64,000 nucleotides of DNA from Rhyacophila brunnea (GCA_022495005.1 JAGYXB010000691.1:1-64000); one strand, 5' to 3'; positions 1 through 11,269 are shown, counted from the first letter of the stretch. The notes: generated from the letters alone by a model not told the origin. Numbers and translations are program-made.

Positions 1-923
1 AATGTGAAGAATGTAATTACTCTTGCATACGATCTAGCGACTTGAAATTACACAAAAAGATTCATTCTGGTGAAAAACCATTCCAATGTGAAGAATGTCA
101 TTACTCTTGCATACGATCTAGTGGCTTGAAATTACACAAAAAGATTCATTCTGGTGAAAAACCATTCAAATGTGAAGAATGTAATTACTCATGCATACAA
201 TTTTGTAACCTGAAAACGCACAAAAAGAAACATTCTGGTGAAAGATCATTCAATTGTGAAGAATGTAATTACTCATGCATACGATCTAGCGACTTGAAAT
301 TACACAAAATGATTCATTCTGGTGAAAAACCATTCAAATGTGAAGAATGTAATTACTCATGCATACGATCTAGCAACTTGAAATTACACAAAATGATTCA
401 TTCTGGTGAAAAACCATTCAAATGTGAAGAATGTAATTACTCTTGCATACGATCTAGCGACTTGAAATTACACAAAAAGATTCATTCTGGTGAAAAACCA
501 TTCAAATGTGAAGAATGTAATTACTCTTGCATACGATCTAGCGACTTGAAATTACACAAAAAGATTCATTCTGGTGAAAAACCATTCAAATGTGAAGAAT
601 GTAATTACTCTTTCATACGATCTAGTGACTTGAAATTACACAAAATGATTCATTCTGGTGAAAAACCCTTCAAATGTGAAGAATGTAATTACTCTTGCAT
701 ACGATCTAGCGACTTGAAATTACACAAAAAGATTCATTCTGGTGAAAAACCATTCAAATGTGAAGAATGTAATTACTCATGCATACAATCTAGGAACATG
801 AAGTTACACAAGTTCACTCATTCTGATGAAAAACCATTCAAATGTAAAGAATGTAATTTTTCATGCATACGAGTTAGTGGCTTGAAATCACACATAATGA
901 CTCATTCTGCTGTTAAAATGTGA
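1..923 (+). CDS. Z1: C2H2 zinc-finger protein, 3' part of the last exon (5' end outside window)
   Basis: The frame is open from the window edge (first full codon at 3) to TGA at 921-923. It encodes 11 tandem C2H2 fingers with spacing C-x2-C-x12-H-x3-H, joined by HSGEKPFK-type linkers and repeating every 84 bp. Fingers read CEECNYSC...HKKIH. The Phe usual at the eighth finger residue is Cys except in finger 8, where it is Phe. Predicted contact residues (-1, 2, 3, 6) are R-S-D-L in fingers 1, 4, 6, 7, 8 and 9, so the array has been homogenised recently. The family role is sequence-specific DNA binding in the nucleus; the target is unknown. Finger style matches Z4 and Z5, so upstream exons like theirs probably lie off the left edge. 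The protein ends right after finger 11, and decayed fingers follow. Being a last exon is inferred from Z4 and Z5. Confidence 0.9.
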   Translation, partial: CEECNYSCIRSSDLKLHKKIHSGEKPFQCEECHYSCIRSSGLKLHKKIHSGEKPFKCEECNYSCIQFCNLKTHKKKHSGERSFNCEECNYSCIRSSDLKLHKMIHSGEKPFKCEECNYSCIRSSNLKLHKMIHSGEKPFKCEECNYSCIRSSDLKLHKKIHSGEKPFKCEECNYSCIRSSDLKLHKKIHSGEKPFKCEECNYSFIRSSDLKLHKMIHSGEKPFKCEECNYSCIRSSDLKLHKKIHSGEKPFKCEECNYSCIQSRNMKLHKFTHSDEKPFKCKECNFSCIRVSGLKSHIMTHSAVKM

Positions 924-1228
924 AGAATTTAATTAACCATGCAAACGAAGAAAAACTATTCAAATGCTAAAAATGTAATTACTCATGCATACTATTTCAT
1001 AGCCTTAAAACACACAAAATGACTGACACTAGTGAAAAATTATGTAAAAATCCGAAGTGTAAAACTCACTCATATTAAACAACTATTCATTTGAAAGTGC
1101 ACAAAATGAGTCATACTGGTGAATAGCCATAATATCAATGTTACGTATAATAAATAAATAACTCGTGTATAATATTTTTTTAAATAAAACAGCAAAAACT
1201 GAGAAATTCTGGAGAAAAATCATTTAAC
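924..1228 (+). pseudogene. Decayed finger repeats downstream of Z1
   Basis: After the Z1 stop, finger sequence continues with stops and frame breaks. A full-length fossil finger with a TAA lies at about 945-1030, a poorer one at 1031-1130, and a last linker trace (HSGEKSF-like) near 1205-1225. The array was longer and its 3' part is now non-coding. Confidence 0.75.
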
Positions 1229-2873
1229 CCATCATACTATTATGATCTTAAATACGTGTAACTTTATAATAACATTTATTTTTCTAGTATAGACAATCTA
1301 ACTCACTTACCGCATGTCGTATTTTTTTGTTGCTTGTACTGATCCATTAGAGTCAGTTAAAAATCATGTGTGTGTCATAATATTGTCAGCATAATGTGAG
1401 TTTCATGATTTCAGAAAATATAATATACCACTTATTTCCAAAGACTCCTCAACCGTTCTGGGTTTAAAACATGGCCACTATTACACGAAACGTTACCATT
1501 CGGCCATCATCTATATTAAATATTGTTTATATATTTAATATTACATGTTAAGATGGACAGTCCGAATAATAATTATTTTTAAGGAAGATAATAATAACCA
1601 GAATAATAACACTTCTTACATAAATCGTAATTACTAATAACTAGAAAAGTTAATAACTTTAAATCCTTTTTCTTTTTATTGAATCTATTTTCGGTACCAA
1701 TGGTCACAATATGTTATACTTATAAAAAAGACTTCACGATATACGTAATCAATTGTATTTGTGATTTTTTTTTTTAAACATCTATTTATAACAATGCATG
1801 TGCAAATGCATGTGCCAAACTAAGTTTTTTTTTAAATTTAAGTAATATTATTTTTTTATACTTTTCGCTTTATGATGAATGTAATAATAAATAATGAACT
1901 GAATCAGCATACGTACTAATATCTTAAGGGCGGACGTGCTCAGCGTGGGTCAAAATGGAGCTTTTTTCTATTTTCACTGCATGATCCTGGACATACCTTA
2001 AACGTTGTAGATACTCTATTTATATAATTTTGAAGCCTTATTATCCTTTATATTTATTTTAAACATTTGATGATTGCATAAAGTATTTTTATTACATAAA
2101 ATAGTATTCATTTAAACCTCTCGCTCTAATGTCTTAGAATATAGTCATATTTCAGTGCATAACTGTGCAGTGGTGTTAAGATTTTTTACATTTGTTAATT
2201 TTTAAACGCATTTATAAAACCATTATTATAATTTATAACGAGATAATTTTAGTAAAATATTTACGATTAAAAATTATATAGATAATCTCCGTGATCCCAA
2301 ATTTGACAAGAATTAGGCATTTTATTATTTAAAAAATGGGCAAAATTAACACATTTGAAGATAATTCCAAAGATACTTATTATAAGCTATGTCTTTGACC
2401 ATTCAAGTGTGATAAACATCCTACTATTAATGATTGCTTTATAATAATTATTGACCTAAGAATAAGGTAGTGTTTTTTTTAATACGCCATTTCTTTTGGC
2501 ATTCCTCAGTGGTTAAGCTACAACATACGGCCGTAGCCATAAATTGACAAACTATAATTGAAGTAGGGAGTAAAATGATGTGAACGCTCGTGAGTGAACA
2601 TGTACCGTTTAAAAAAAAAGATTTTTTTTTCGGTTAGGAAAAATCAAAGAAGAAGACGTCAAAGAAGCTTTGACATAAAGAAATATCTTAACTGTGTTCA
2701 TTCAATGCTTAAATGCAAGTGTGATATTGCTATTGCAACCTTTGGGATTAGACAGTGAAGGATAATATTATTTTAATGTTTATATACATACTATGAACTT
2801 AATAGACTTAATTTTAATGACAAAAATGTCAATAAAATAAATTTTGTATTAAGATGGTCATAAATGATTTATA
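1229..2873. other. Intergenic, nothing recognised
   Basis: AT-rich DNA between the Z1 fossil tail and the foldback element. I see no finger traces, transposase fragments or long inverted repeats. The Z1 3' UTR and poly(A) site may lie in its first part, but I cannot place them. Confidence 0.5.
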
Positions 2874-3234
2874 AAAATGTCGGCTCTATGTTACGACCGT
2901 ACTCCCTGGATAAACGTCAGATTTCTATATTCAATACTTGAAAGCATCTAAGCGTCACTTTTTGAGCATAGACAATCATCGGAAAAATTGCTATTATATG
3001 GCTTAGGCGCTATTATAAGCGTAGACAATAAGAACAAATATAAAAATCTTTTACAACGAATAAAATTCAAACATTTTCAATTACCTAATAAAATTCGCCG
3101 TTTTCAAAAATCAGTATAGTATATTAGAGTTCGCCAATGCATTTCATAAAATTTTAATAATTATAAAGTAATCTTTGACACAAAGACACTCGTGCTTAAA
3201 CCTTCGTCTAAAAACGCTCTGAAAAGGTAGGTAA

Positions 3235-3343
3235 AGCCTCAATTACATTGAGCTTCTTTGCGAGCTGTTTATTGGCGAATTTACAGGCAGATTATAAATT
3301 CGCCAACAAACAACTCGTAAAGAAGCTCAATGTAATTGAGGCT
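3235..3343. mobile_element. 109-bp minimal PIF/Harbinger-like MITE
   Basis: An almost perfect hairpin starting AGCCTCAATTACATTGAGC, flanked by TAA at 3232-3234 and 3344-3346. Its arms match the ends of the larger MITEs at 21527, 31126 and 35464, but the middle is gone. It is nested in the foldback element. Confidence 0.8.
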
Positions 3344-3346
3344 TAA

Positions 3347-4072
3347 GTATGCGAAAATAAGGAACATTTTTCAAAATAACGTTATAGATAACAATATTTT
3401 TTGTATAAAATTTTTCCGTGTTACATAACTAAACGATATTGTTATTATTTCAGATAATTTCGACTCAAATTTAATCAATAAAATAAGAAATACGAGTGAA
3501 AATGGCTTGAATTGTTCTTATTTACACTTTGATTAGTGATTGTTTTTATAAGATAATAATATTTATTCATAGTCAGTATTCCGTATTTAATTTATATTCA
3601 TTTAATTAAATGTATAATAAATAAAACAGGCTCCAGTTTATGATATTTATTATTTCGCTTCCACAAACAAATGGCCCGGTTAAATAGCCTCGATAAAACG
3701 GCTCACACTGATTGAAATTAAACGTCACTGGTTTTCATTAAATGCCACTTTTCCTACTTAAAACTTACCTTTCGGCATAATATACATATCATAAATATGC
3801 ATGAAGCGTGTTATCTTTCATATTAAATATTATACCAAACTAACCTCGTATTTTTTTTAATCTTAATTTTCTCGGTAATGCGTTAATACGGAATACTGAT
3901 TATGGATATAAATATTACAATCTTATAAGAACAATCACTAATCAAAGAGTAAATAAAAGCCATTGAAGAAATTATAACAATGTCGTTTAGTTAACACGGC
4001 TCAATTTTATATATCAAATATTGTTTTCTATAACGTTATTTTGAAAAATGTTCCTTATTTTCGCATACCTAC
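3347..4072. repeat. Inner inverted repeat of the foldback element
   Basis: Positions 3347-3590 and 3885-4072 are inverted copies, with ends around GCGAAAATAAGGAAC. The spacer is about 300 bp of AT-rich sequence. It is either a nested MITE or a second arm pair of the host element; no clear TSD was seen. Confidence 0.65.
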
Positions 4073-4100
4073 TTATCTATTTAGAGCGTTTACAAACCAA

Positions 4101-4391
4101 CGCGAATATTCACCAAGTACCCCGTCAAAATATCCCAAAAAAAGCACCCGCCATCGGTACGGAAGGTCCGGTCAAAAGAGTCTCAAAAAAAGCCTATGCC
4201 GCTGTAATGCTCTCTACTTACCTGTTGTTAATGAACAAACGTGACATTTATTCACGCAGGGGATCAAAAGATACAACGAAAGCCATCAATTTGTCATATA
4301 TTTGGCTATTTTTTGAGACTCTTTTAACCGGAACTTCCATATCGATGCGGGTGCTTTTTTCGGGTTATTTTGACGTGGTAAATGCGAATGG
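4101..4391. repeat. Third hairpin inside the foldback element
   Basis: Positions 4101-4190 and 4305-4391 are inverted copies sharing motifs such as GTCAAAA, GCACCCG and GAGACTCTTTT. Open frames here are by-products of the palindrome. Confidence 0.6.
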
Positions 4392-5044
4392 ATGGCAGTG
4401 TCGGAGCAAATAATTGTATCAATGATAATATAAAATTATTGATATATTATTTGAATGCTCGATACCGAAACGTCAAACAATCGCAGCGCTCCATATTGAA
4501 CTTTGTAAGATAATAACTGAATTCCCTTTCGAAATCTGAACGTCGCGTGCTCTTTCCCGTAAGCCAATACGAGCTTGATTGGCGAATAATTCGCTTTGGT
4601 GTGTGCACGAATGTTTTAGATTACTTTATAATTATTTAAATTTTATGAAATGCATTGGCGAACTCTATTATGCTATACTGATTTTTGAAAACGGCGAATT
4701 TTGTTAATTTAAAATGTTTGAATTTTATACTTACATTGTAAATTATTTTTATATGTTTACTTATTGTCTACGCTTATAATAGCGTTTTCGCCATATAATA
4801 GCGATTTTTTCGATGATTGTCTATGCTCAAAAAATCTCGCTTAGATGCTTTCAAGTATTGAACATAAAAATCTGACGTTTATCCAGGGAGTACGGTCGTA
4901 ACATAGAGCCAAAATGTCTACTATATAAAAATACAGTTCTAGAATCACAGTTTAAGATTCACAAAAAAATAGTTGAAGTATAATGATTGAGGCTTACACT
5001 GTTGTTTTTTATCGTAGTAGATTTTTGGGTTTCCATCGTGTATC

Positions 5045-5130
5045 TTTCTTCCTTCTTTACTCGACGTTTCGGGCTCGTTGCAGAGGCCATTATCAAGAGA
5101 TGATATGTTTTATGATGAAAATGTAGTGTA
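5045..5130 (-). other. Penelope-like pLTR fragment with a degenerate hammerhead core
   Basis: The reverse strand reads TTGATAA, a short stem, then CGAAACGTCG. This resembles the hammerhead-ribozyme region in Penelope-like terminal repeats. The core is degenerate (TTGATAA for CTGANGA), so activity is unlikely. A GIY-YIG remnant follows closely, which supports the call. Confidence 0.4.
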
Positions 5131-5252
5131 TGTATCTGAATGTAAACGTTGCTCTAAGAATGTCAAAAGGGATCCGATTAGCTAAGAGCAAACGTTGCTC
5201 AGAGTAATCTGTCAATCGTTACGACCAGGGATACCGGCTCGAATATTCGATT

Positions 5253-5475
5253 TTGCTGATAGTGGCGGAAGCTATGATCGAGTGCTCGATGGATACAGGA
5301 CACAAATTTGACTTTGAAACCAAGATATTGGATCGGAATAAAGGATATTTCCTACGATTGTTAAAGGAGGCCATTGAACTCCATAGAAACCCTGAAAATA
5401 TTACTAGGGATGATAGATTTCGGTTAAAAACGTCTTGGCTTCCGGCACTATCAGCCTACACTACATTTTCATCAT
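5253..5475 (+). pseudogene. Penelope-like retroelement, C-terminal GIY-YIG endonuclease fragment
   Basis: The frame gives SMDTGHKFDFETKILDR, then RLLKEAIELHRNPENITRDD and a C-terminal tryptophan segment. In my recall of the family this pattern (TGH..DF..TKIL.., REAIEI.K.P.N.NRDDG) is the C-terminal end of the Penelope-like GIY-YIG domain. The catalytic GIY and YIG parts and the reverse transcriptase are missing, so this is a truncated relic. Confidence 0.6.
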
Positions 5476-5768
5476 AAAACGTATCAATAGTTGAAGTAAT
5501 TACGACTAGACGCTTCTCGTGGCTCCAGAGTTCCGTTGCTATGGCCGACCCTTCCCTACCCTGCAGCGGTGATACAAGAGTGATCTACGCGCTGCAACTT
5601 GTCTTTTTTTATTTTCATACCTTTTTTTTTAAATCCTAAAGATGGGTAGGTGCAGTATTTTTAAATAGGTACCTACCGCTTTTCCAGTATTTTCTTATTT
5701 CAAGACACCATGTTGGAAAATCCTTCTACTCGTACTAGGTATTCGATGTCTATGAAACATGTATAATA

Positions 5769-6012
5769 ATATGTGTTGCTAGATTTCAAAATCAGTCCAC
5801 GTTTAGGTATTTTTGACTTTTTTGTGAATTGCTACTACTTTCTAGCATTTCTGGGTTATCGGAAAGTAGAACTTATTAATTTTAAATATTCTATACTCGA
5901 AATAATATAAATTTCCACCCTTGTGACTGTGCACTTGTGAAAACAAAAAGCTGTTTTTCTCCTACTTATCCATTATGGACTTTTCTGATTTTAAAATCTA
6001 TCGACACATATA
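5769..6012. repeat. Hairpin MITE, copy 1
   Basis: Inverted ends are ATGTGTTGCTAGATTT on the left and AAAATCTATCGACACAT on the right. The same family occurs at 11597-11836. It is non-coding; the TSD is unclear. Confidence 0.6.
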
Positions 6013-6370
6013 TGTCCATCAATGAATCATTTTAATTCATTTACCTAATTATTTCTGTTTAAAATAAATTAATATTTAAATTTAATAACAGAAAATAAAT
6101 TATTCCGTTCAATTCAATTGTATTTATTTCCATAAGTATATTTAACTTTAAAAAAATTAATACATTCACATCACATAAAAACATAGATATAGAAGCAGTT
6201 TTAAAAGACAGCATAACGGTTATAAAGTGTTAATACTAACAATAAATTATAAAGTCGATTTATAGACATACACTGAATGTAATAAGCAGACTAGGTATAT
6301 TGTTTTACGAATTTATAATATATCCGCATACCTAACTCATCCTCACGTAGGTGAAATATAATATATCAAT

Positions 6371-6540
6371 ATAAGGCGCTGGCCTTCCACCCGAGAGTTC
6401 TGGGTTCGATCCCGGTCATGACAAAAAACATTCATGTGTTTTTTTAAAAGCCTGGGTGTTTGTGATTATTTAAAATTACTAACAACCACCTTGTACGAAA
6501 AAGCAAGGACATGGATTAATAATTCTAAAAATATATATAG
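6371..6540 (+). mobile_element. tRNA-derived SINE, 5'-truncated copy
   Basis: It contains the tRNA-like run AAGGCGCTGGCCTTC and a B-box GGTTCGATCCC, then a non-tRNA body ending AAGGACATGGATTAATAATTC. It is closely similar to the copy at 18574-18756 but lacks that copy's A-box part. Confidence 0.75.
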
Positions 6541-7584
6541 GGTTACCAATGGCAGGCGAGTTCTGCACCTGATAATAAATAAGTACCTAACTATTGTTCC
6601 TAGTTTCTAATATAGGCAACACTACTAAGACTGGAAAGGTTTGCATATTTTTTTCAATTAGGTTAGAATGGCAGTACCTAGGATAAGAAATGATAAATGC
6701 ATTGAAGTCGTCAATTCCAGGCCAGGGATACGAATATGAGACTGTGCTTTAAGCCAGAGGAAAAAATATTGGTTAGGTACTTTGAGGTAAGTAAATTTAT
6801 TGATGGTTGCTCGTGCAGTGCAGAACGCGTGATAAGAAATAAGCTTCGGTTGTCCTTCGCTCTGGTTGCCGAGTAAGTTGCTTTTGTTTTCTCAATCTTC
6901 AGCAAACAACCGGTTGCCGCAACCACATGCGTTATTGCTAAATTCTCTTCTGCCTCGTGGTTGCCGGAGGCCAGATAATGTGAAAGGTGCTTTAGTCGGT
7001 CAAGCAACTGTTTGAAAATTATCCACATCCCGTCTCGTTACGTATTCAGCATGCAAAGTTACCGCGAGATTCATTGCTATTGCAGTAGGTATGTATTTTA
7101 GAAAAATATGTAAGTAGGTACATATTCCACTAACTATTCGACACTTGACTGCTCGCGCGTAGGTAACTAAAAGTTGAACGTCTAGACAAAAATATTTTAG
7201 TCTGTGGTTAGGCGGCCATGTCTATAGACTGCCGTAGATTCAAACACACAAACCTTTAAAGAATGGCTAAAAATGGAACTACAACTGAGTGTTCTGGAAA
7301 CAAAAACAGAAGTTTTTAAAAATCGATAGAAACAAAAACGGCACTATTCTGGCGGCAGCTGGTAAACAATGCCATTTTTGTTTTATCAATTTTTAAAAAC
7401 GGATTTACTTATAACGACGACTATCTATCATAACCTTTTAACATAATCTATCATGTTTTTGTCATTCTGTAAAATGTCTATATTTGACGTTGCGCTGTTT
7501 ACACAATTATTGTTGGCAAATGCTGCTAGCCCATTGCTAATGCGGCATGTGAGGTAACGTTCAACATATCACATTTCAATTTAT
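6541..7584. other. Intergenic, little recognised
   Basis: This lies between a SINE and the Z2 fossil tail. An imperfect 89-bp hairpin lies at 7312-7400 (GTTTTTAAAAATCGAT pairing with its inverse). A 105-residue open frame on the minus strand at 6711-7028 has no recognisable domain, and I do not call it a gene. Confidence 0.4.
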
Positions 7585-7835
7585 CGATAACTGCATATGA
7601 ACGGTTTTTTGTGGTCAGAAATATGTGTCACTTTATGTCTGTTGAGAGGATGGCCTTGGAGGAACATACAGCGCATTGATGTCGTTTTTATTAGTATGTT
7701 TATTTTGATATATTTTGAGATAAATGTCCTGGAACTATTTAAAACACACATCGCATTAAAGTATTTTTTACAAGTAGTATGTTTCATTTATTCTCTTTTG
7801 AGCTAACCTATTTGCAGAAATTTTTTAAACACATC
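7585..7835 (-). pseudogene. Decayed finger repeats downstream of Z2
   Basis: About three 84-bp finger units on the minus strand, directly after the Z2 stop. The first shows the break: where CDVCFKKF is expected, the first Cys codon is TGA and the second Cys codon is deleted. Later units keep fragments such as LNRHKVTH but have frame errors. Confidence 0.8.
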
Positions 7836-9533
7836 TCACTGATGTGGTTTATCACCAGTATGTTTAATTTTATGTATTTTGAGATGACTAATTTGCCGAA
7901 AGTTTTTAAAACACACATTACATTGATGTGGTTTCTCGCCACTATGTGTCATGGAATGTTTTTTGAGAGTTTGAACTAGCAGGAATTTTTTTAAACACAC
8001 ATCGCATTGGTGAGGTTTTTCGCCAGTATGCGTCATTTTATGTTTGCTGAGATTACTAATATCCAGGAACTTTTTAAAACACACATTACACTGATGTGGT
8101 TTTTCACCAGTATGCGTCATTTTATGTTTTAGGAGATAACTTTTTTCCAGAAACTTTTTTAAACATACATCGCATTGATGTGGTTTTTTACCAGTGTGTG
8201 TCATTTCATGTTTTCTGAGTTGACTTATTTGCAGAAAATTTTTAAAACATACACCACATTGATGTGGTTTTTCGCCAGCATGAGTAATTTTATGTGACTT
8301 GAGATGACCAATTTCCTGAAAGTTTTTTAAACACACATCGCATTGAAGTAGTTTATCAGTATGCTTCTTTTTATGTTTATTCAGTTGATTTATTTGCAGA
8401 AATCTTTTAAAACATATATCACATTGATGCGGTTTTTCGTCAGAATGTGTCATTTTATGTGATTTGAGAGTATCAAGTCGTAGAAACCTTTTAAAACACA
8501 CATCGCATTGATGTGGTTTTTCACCGGTATGTGTTTTTTTATGTCTTCCGAGTTCAGTTATTTGCGGAAATCTTTTAAAACATACATCGCATTGATGTGG
8601 TTTTTCGCCAGTATGTGTCATTTTATGTTTGTTACAATTACTAATATACAGAAACTTTTTAAGACAAACATCGCATTGATATGGTTTTTCGCCAGTATGG
8701 GTCATTTTATGTATTTTGAGATCAACACTTACGTGATATCTTTTAAAACATACTTCACATTGATATGGTTTTTCGCCAGTATGTGTCATTTTATGTGATT
8801 TAAGATGACCAAGTTTCTGGAATTTTTTAAAACATACATCGCATTGATGTGGTTTTTCACCAGTATGTGTCATTTTATGCAACTTAAGATAACCAATTTC
8901 CTGGAATTTTTTAAAACATAGATCGCATTGATGTGGTTTTTCACCAGTATGTGTCATTTTGTGTGATTTGAGATGATGAACTAGTTTAAAGTTTTTAAAA
9001 CATACATCGCATTGATGAGGTTTTTCATCGGTGTGCGTTATCTTATGTTTTTTGAGTTGACTTATTTGCAGATATCTTTTAAAACATATATCGCATTGAT
9101 GTGGTTTATCATCTGAGTGTGTTATTTTATGTTTTTTGAGTTGACTTATTTGCAGGTATTTTTTAAAACATACATCGCATTGATGTGTTTTTTCATCGGT
9201 ACGCGTCGTTAGTGATTGCTGAGACTTCATGCATGACATTATATAGTGACTATTTAGATAATTTTCAGATTCAAAGACTTCATAACAAATTTTGCAAATA
9301 AAGTTACGTGGAAAATATGTAACTCTTGTCAACATAATTCGAACCACTTTTGGCAAGTATAATTTCTGAACTTCCTGTTTGACGGTCTTTTCATCTATGT
9401 TTTCCTCAGAGTGCTGTTTCATGATTTTATTTATTGCTGGCATATTGTTGGCAAGGGTATTGTCAACTGTATCTTTTCTAACGATCTCCAGTATCTTACT
9501 GTGGCGTTCTGTGAAACATTGCTGGGAGGATAT
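7836..9533 (-). CDS. Z2 last exon: C2H2 zinc-finger array
   Basis: Third exon of join(7836-9533, 11138-11269, 16538-16678), about 656 residues in all. The acceptor is a T-rich tract plus TAG just before 9533, phase 0, opening ISSQQCFTERHS, which aligns with VSTQQSFTVHYS of Z3. The frame runs back to the acceptor, so an internal ATG at 9443 is not the likely start. After a linker ending YLPKVVRIML and FPRNFIC comes an odd lone finger whose last ligand is not a normal His (HYIMSC). Then come 16 regular fingers of CDVCFKKF type with HTGEKPHQ linkers. The family role is nuclear DNA binding; the target is unknown. The stop falls inside a 17th finger (TGDKPHQ then TGA), so the protein was truncated by mutation. 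Sister of Z3. Confidence 0.88.
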   Translation of the reverse strand: MSSQQCFTERHSKILEIVRKDTVDNTLANNMPAINKIMKQHSEENIDEKTVKQEVQKLYLPKVVRIMLTRVTYFPRNFICKICYEVFESENYLNSHYIMSCMKSQQSLTTRTDEKTHQCDVCFKKYLQISQLKKHKITHSDDKPHQCDICFKRYLQISQLKKHKITHTDEKPHQCDVCFKNFKLVHHLKSHKMTHTGEKPHQCDLCFKKFQEIGYLKLHKMTHTGEKPHQCDVCFKKFQKLGHLKSHKMTHTGEKPYQCEVCFKRYHVSVDLKIHKMTHTGEKPYQCDVCLKKFLYISNCNKHKMTHTGEKPHQCDVCFKRFPQITELGRHKKTHTGEKPHQCDVCFKRFLRLDTLKSHKMTHSDEKPHQCDICFKRFLQINQLNKHKKKHTDKLLQCDVCLKNFQEIGHLKSHKITHAGEKPHQCGVCFKNFLQISQLRKHEMTHTGKKPHQCDVCLKKFLEKSYLLKHKMTHTGEKPHQCNVCFKKFLDISNLSKHKMTHTGEKPHQCDVCLKKFLLVQTLKKHSMTHSGEKPHQCNVCFKNFRQISHLKIHKIKHTGDKPHQ

Positions 9534-11137
9534 CTACAAAAAGAATAGGATATATTTAATTTAAAAAATATGATTCTGTTCCATAATATTGTATAGATAG
9601 ACACTGTGTGTTTTGTCAGTTAATTGAGATACTGACACTCCTCCCTCCGGAGTAACCGCCAAAGATGATAGGCACACCATGTTGAATTGTCTTAATTGGT
9701 ATGCACACTGACATCGCACCTACTTGAGCACTACACTACCTACTTGAGCACTATACGCACTCACTATGCTTTTACGTTCAAAATGTACCAGAGATTTTCG
9801 TTCCGAACGTTGACTCTGTCTAACTCAAAGGTTTATATAGTATTTATTAGAGAGAGAAGTCGCGTGATGATATTCGCGCGAATTTGTAGGATAATAACAT
9901 TTATATGAAAAGTACAGCTTTCACATGATTCTATACATTGGAAATTGCATCTTAAATTTGATCTGCGATTTAAATTAATAACATAATAAAACATTTTAGA
10001 TACATATTGACTCGCAATGTGTGCGAGCAGAACTACAAGATTACAAAATTATTCTTACGTAACACCTTACTTACCAATACTTACTTATAGTTTATTCATG
10101 ACCGTTTTAGGTCGTCTTTCATCATCCAGAGCTCACTCTGAGTAGTCGGTAGACTGATCAGTGCGAACTGCGGGACTTAGTTTGGGGATTTTGTATCGAT
10201 TTTGTTGTGGGGAGTTAACGTCACTTTGCTTAGCGAAAGGATTGACTACAAGTCTGAAATATGCAGTTATGTCGTTAAGATTTTACTTCTACAAACACCA
10301 ACTAGAAATCAACGTATTTGTGTTGGTGTCAATACATAAAGGGCGTTTTTTTTGTTGCATCGTTAGAAAGGAAGGATTTAACTGTCAAATTTCTGGGCTC
10401 ACTTCTTGACGTATATGAATGGTATAGTCTGGAAAATTATCATGAATAGTCATGTTGCACAATGCTACCAAACTGTCAAAGTTTACTTTGAAAATCAGTC
10501 GTCGAGCCACGCGTAACCTATTATAATTATAGTAAAACAATTATGCAATTATTGCAGTAATTAGGTACCCACATTTTTGTATAACGGGTATGTGAGTAAG
10601 GATATTTGCTGCATATGAAGTGAGACGAATCCAGAGGAGTCTCTAGAAAGCCTTACATCCACAAAAGTGCACCGTTTGATGCGGTTCACACGCTGTTGGC
10701 ATTATCGGACAACATTCATTCAAAAATGAGACCGGAGCTTTCGTTACCGAACGACGATCAATATTTTTTTGAAAATATGGATAACATTCATCCGAACAAG
10801 ATGTAGTTCAAACATGTCATACAGCGAAATCAACCATCTACTGGAAAATTTGACGATATGTATATTTCGAGAAATGGACCTGTCAATTGGCATCCAAGGT
10901 CGTGCGATTTGACATCTCAGGAGTATATCCTGTGAGGCTTCGTTAAGCCACTAGTTTATGATGATAAACTAGCAACAACTGACGCACACAGAAAAGCTTT
11001 GTTGGCCATACTGCCGAAATCAGTTTCAAATGTTATGCCACATAGGTATCGATCATACAGGTAAAAAATATATTTAAAGTATTATACAATTAAGAGTTCT
11101 TTGCAACTTAAAAAATAAACTTCATAATTGACCGTAC
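9534..11137 (-). other. Z2 intron 2
   Basis: A 1.6-kb intron between exons 2 and 3. The part from about 10420 to 11065 matches Z3 intron 2 (27360-27900) and contains the same fossil transposase. The rest is AT-rich with nothing recognised. Confidence 0.75.
10610..11065 (+). pseudogene. Fossil IS630/Tc1-like transposase in Z2 intron 2
   Basis: Translated pieces in broken frames read HPQKCTV, then FKNETGA, then ISRNGPVNWHPRSCDLTS, then VKPLVYDDKLATTDAHRKAL. This is the signature order of the insect IS630-like family (QDGATCHTA, WPPRSCDLTPLDYFLWG, YADKP). The motif around the second catalytic Asp survives; the first is lost. Many stops and indels show it is dead. It runs antisense to Z2. Confidence 0.7.
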
Positions 11138-11269
11138 CTGATCTAATGGTGTGTATTTTGAATGAGAACAGCCAGGTTGAGGATTCTCAAGGTCAATAAG
11201 CTCTTCTTTGATGACGGCTTCCTCATAAACGTTTTCAGACTTTATATTGATCAGATTGTTGTCACGCTT
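11138..11269 (-). CDS. Z2 exon 2
   Basis: A 44-codon exon in phase 0, with acceptor TTCTTTTCAG before 11269 and donor CAG|GTACGG. It encodes an acidic segment with two psi-K-x-E motifs (IKSE, IKEE; protein residues 56-59 and 67-70) and ends with LENPQPGCSHSKY. It aligns with exon 2 of Z3, Z4 and Z5. Confidence 0.82.

Larger units (their letters stand above)
2882..4910. mobile_element. Foldback-type DNA transposon, 2.03 kb, 8-bp TSD
   Basis: The ends are long, well-matched inverted repeats of about 300 bp (2882-3180 against 4600-4910), starting GGCTCTATGTTACGACC. The element is flanked by a perfect 8-bp target duplication AAAATGTC at 2874-2881 and 4911-4918. No coding sequence is visible. The interior is made of further nested palindromes. 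An 8-bp TSD fits hAT, P or Merlin, but the TIR does not start CA as in hAT, so I leave the superfamily open. Confidence 0.85.

Noticed and set aside
1..923. Regular 84-bp repeats considered as a CRISPR or satellite array
   Set aside because: The period equals 28 codons and every unit encodes a C2H2 finger. No CRISPR array is present anywhere in the window.
4041..4413. Two overlapping open frames of 67 and 121 codons
   Set aside because: They lie within inverted repeats of the foldback element, and their coding look comes from the palindrome.
6711..7028. 105-codon minus-strand open frame
   Set aside because: No domain, no splice or gene context, and no second copy to compare.
8508..8798. Open frames antisense to the finger arrays (also 25209-26093 and 38581-38793)
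   Set aside because: They are reverse-strand readings of the 84-bp finger repeats, with repeating patterns such as ALMWFF, and not genes.
9260..9443. ATG at 9443 as the start of Z2
   Set aside because: The frame stays open for 30 more codons to a good splice acceptor at 9533, and those codons align with Z3. Exons 1 and 2 supply the real N-terminus.
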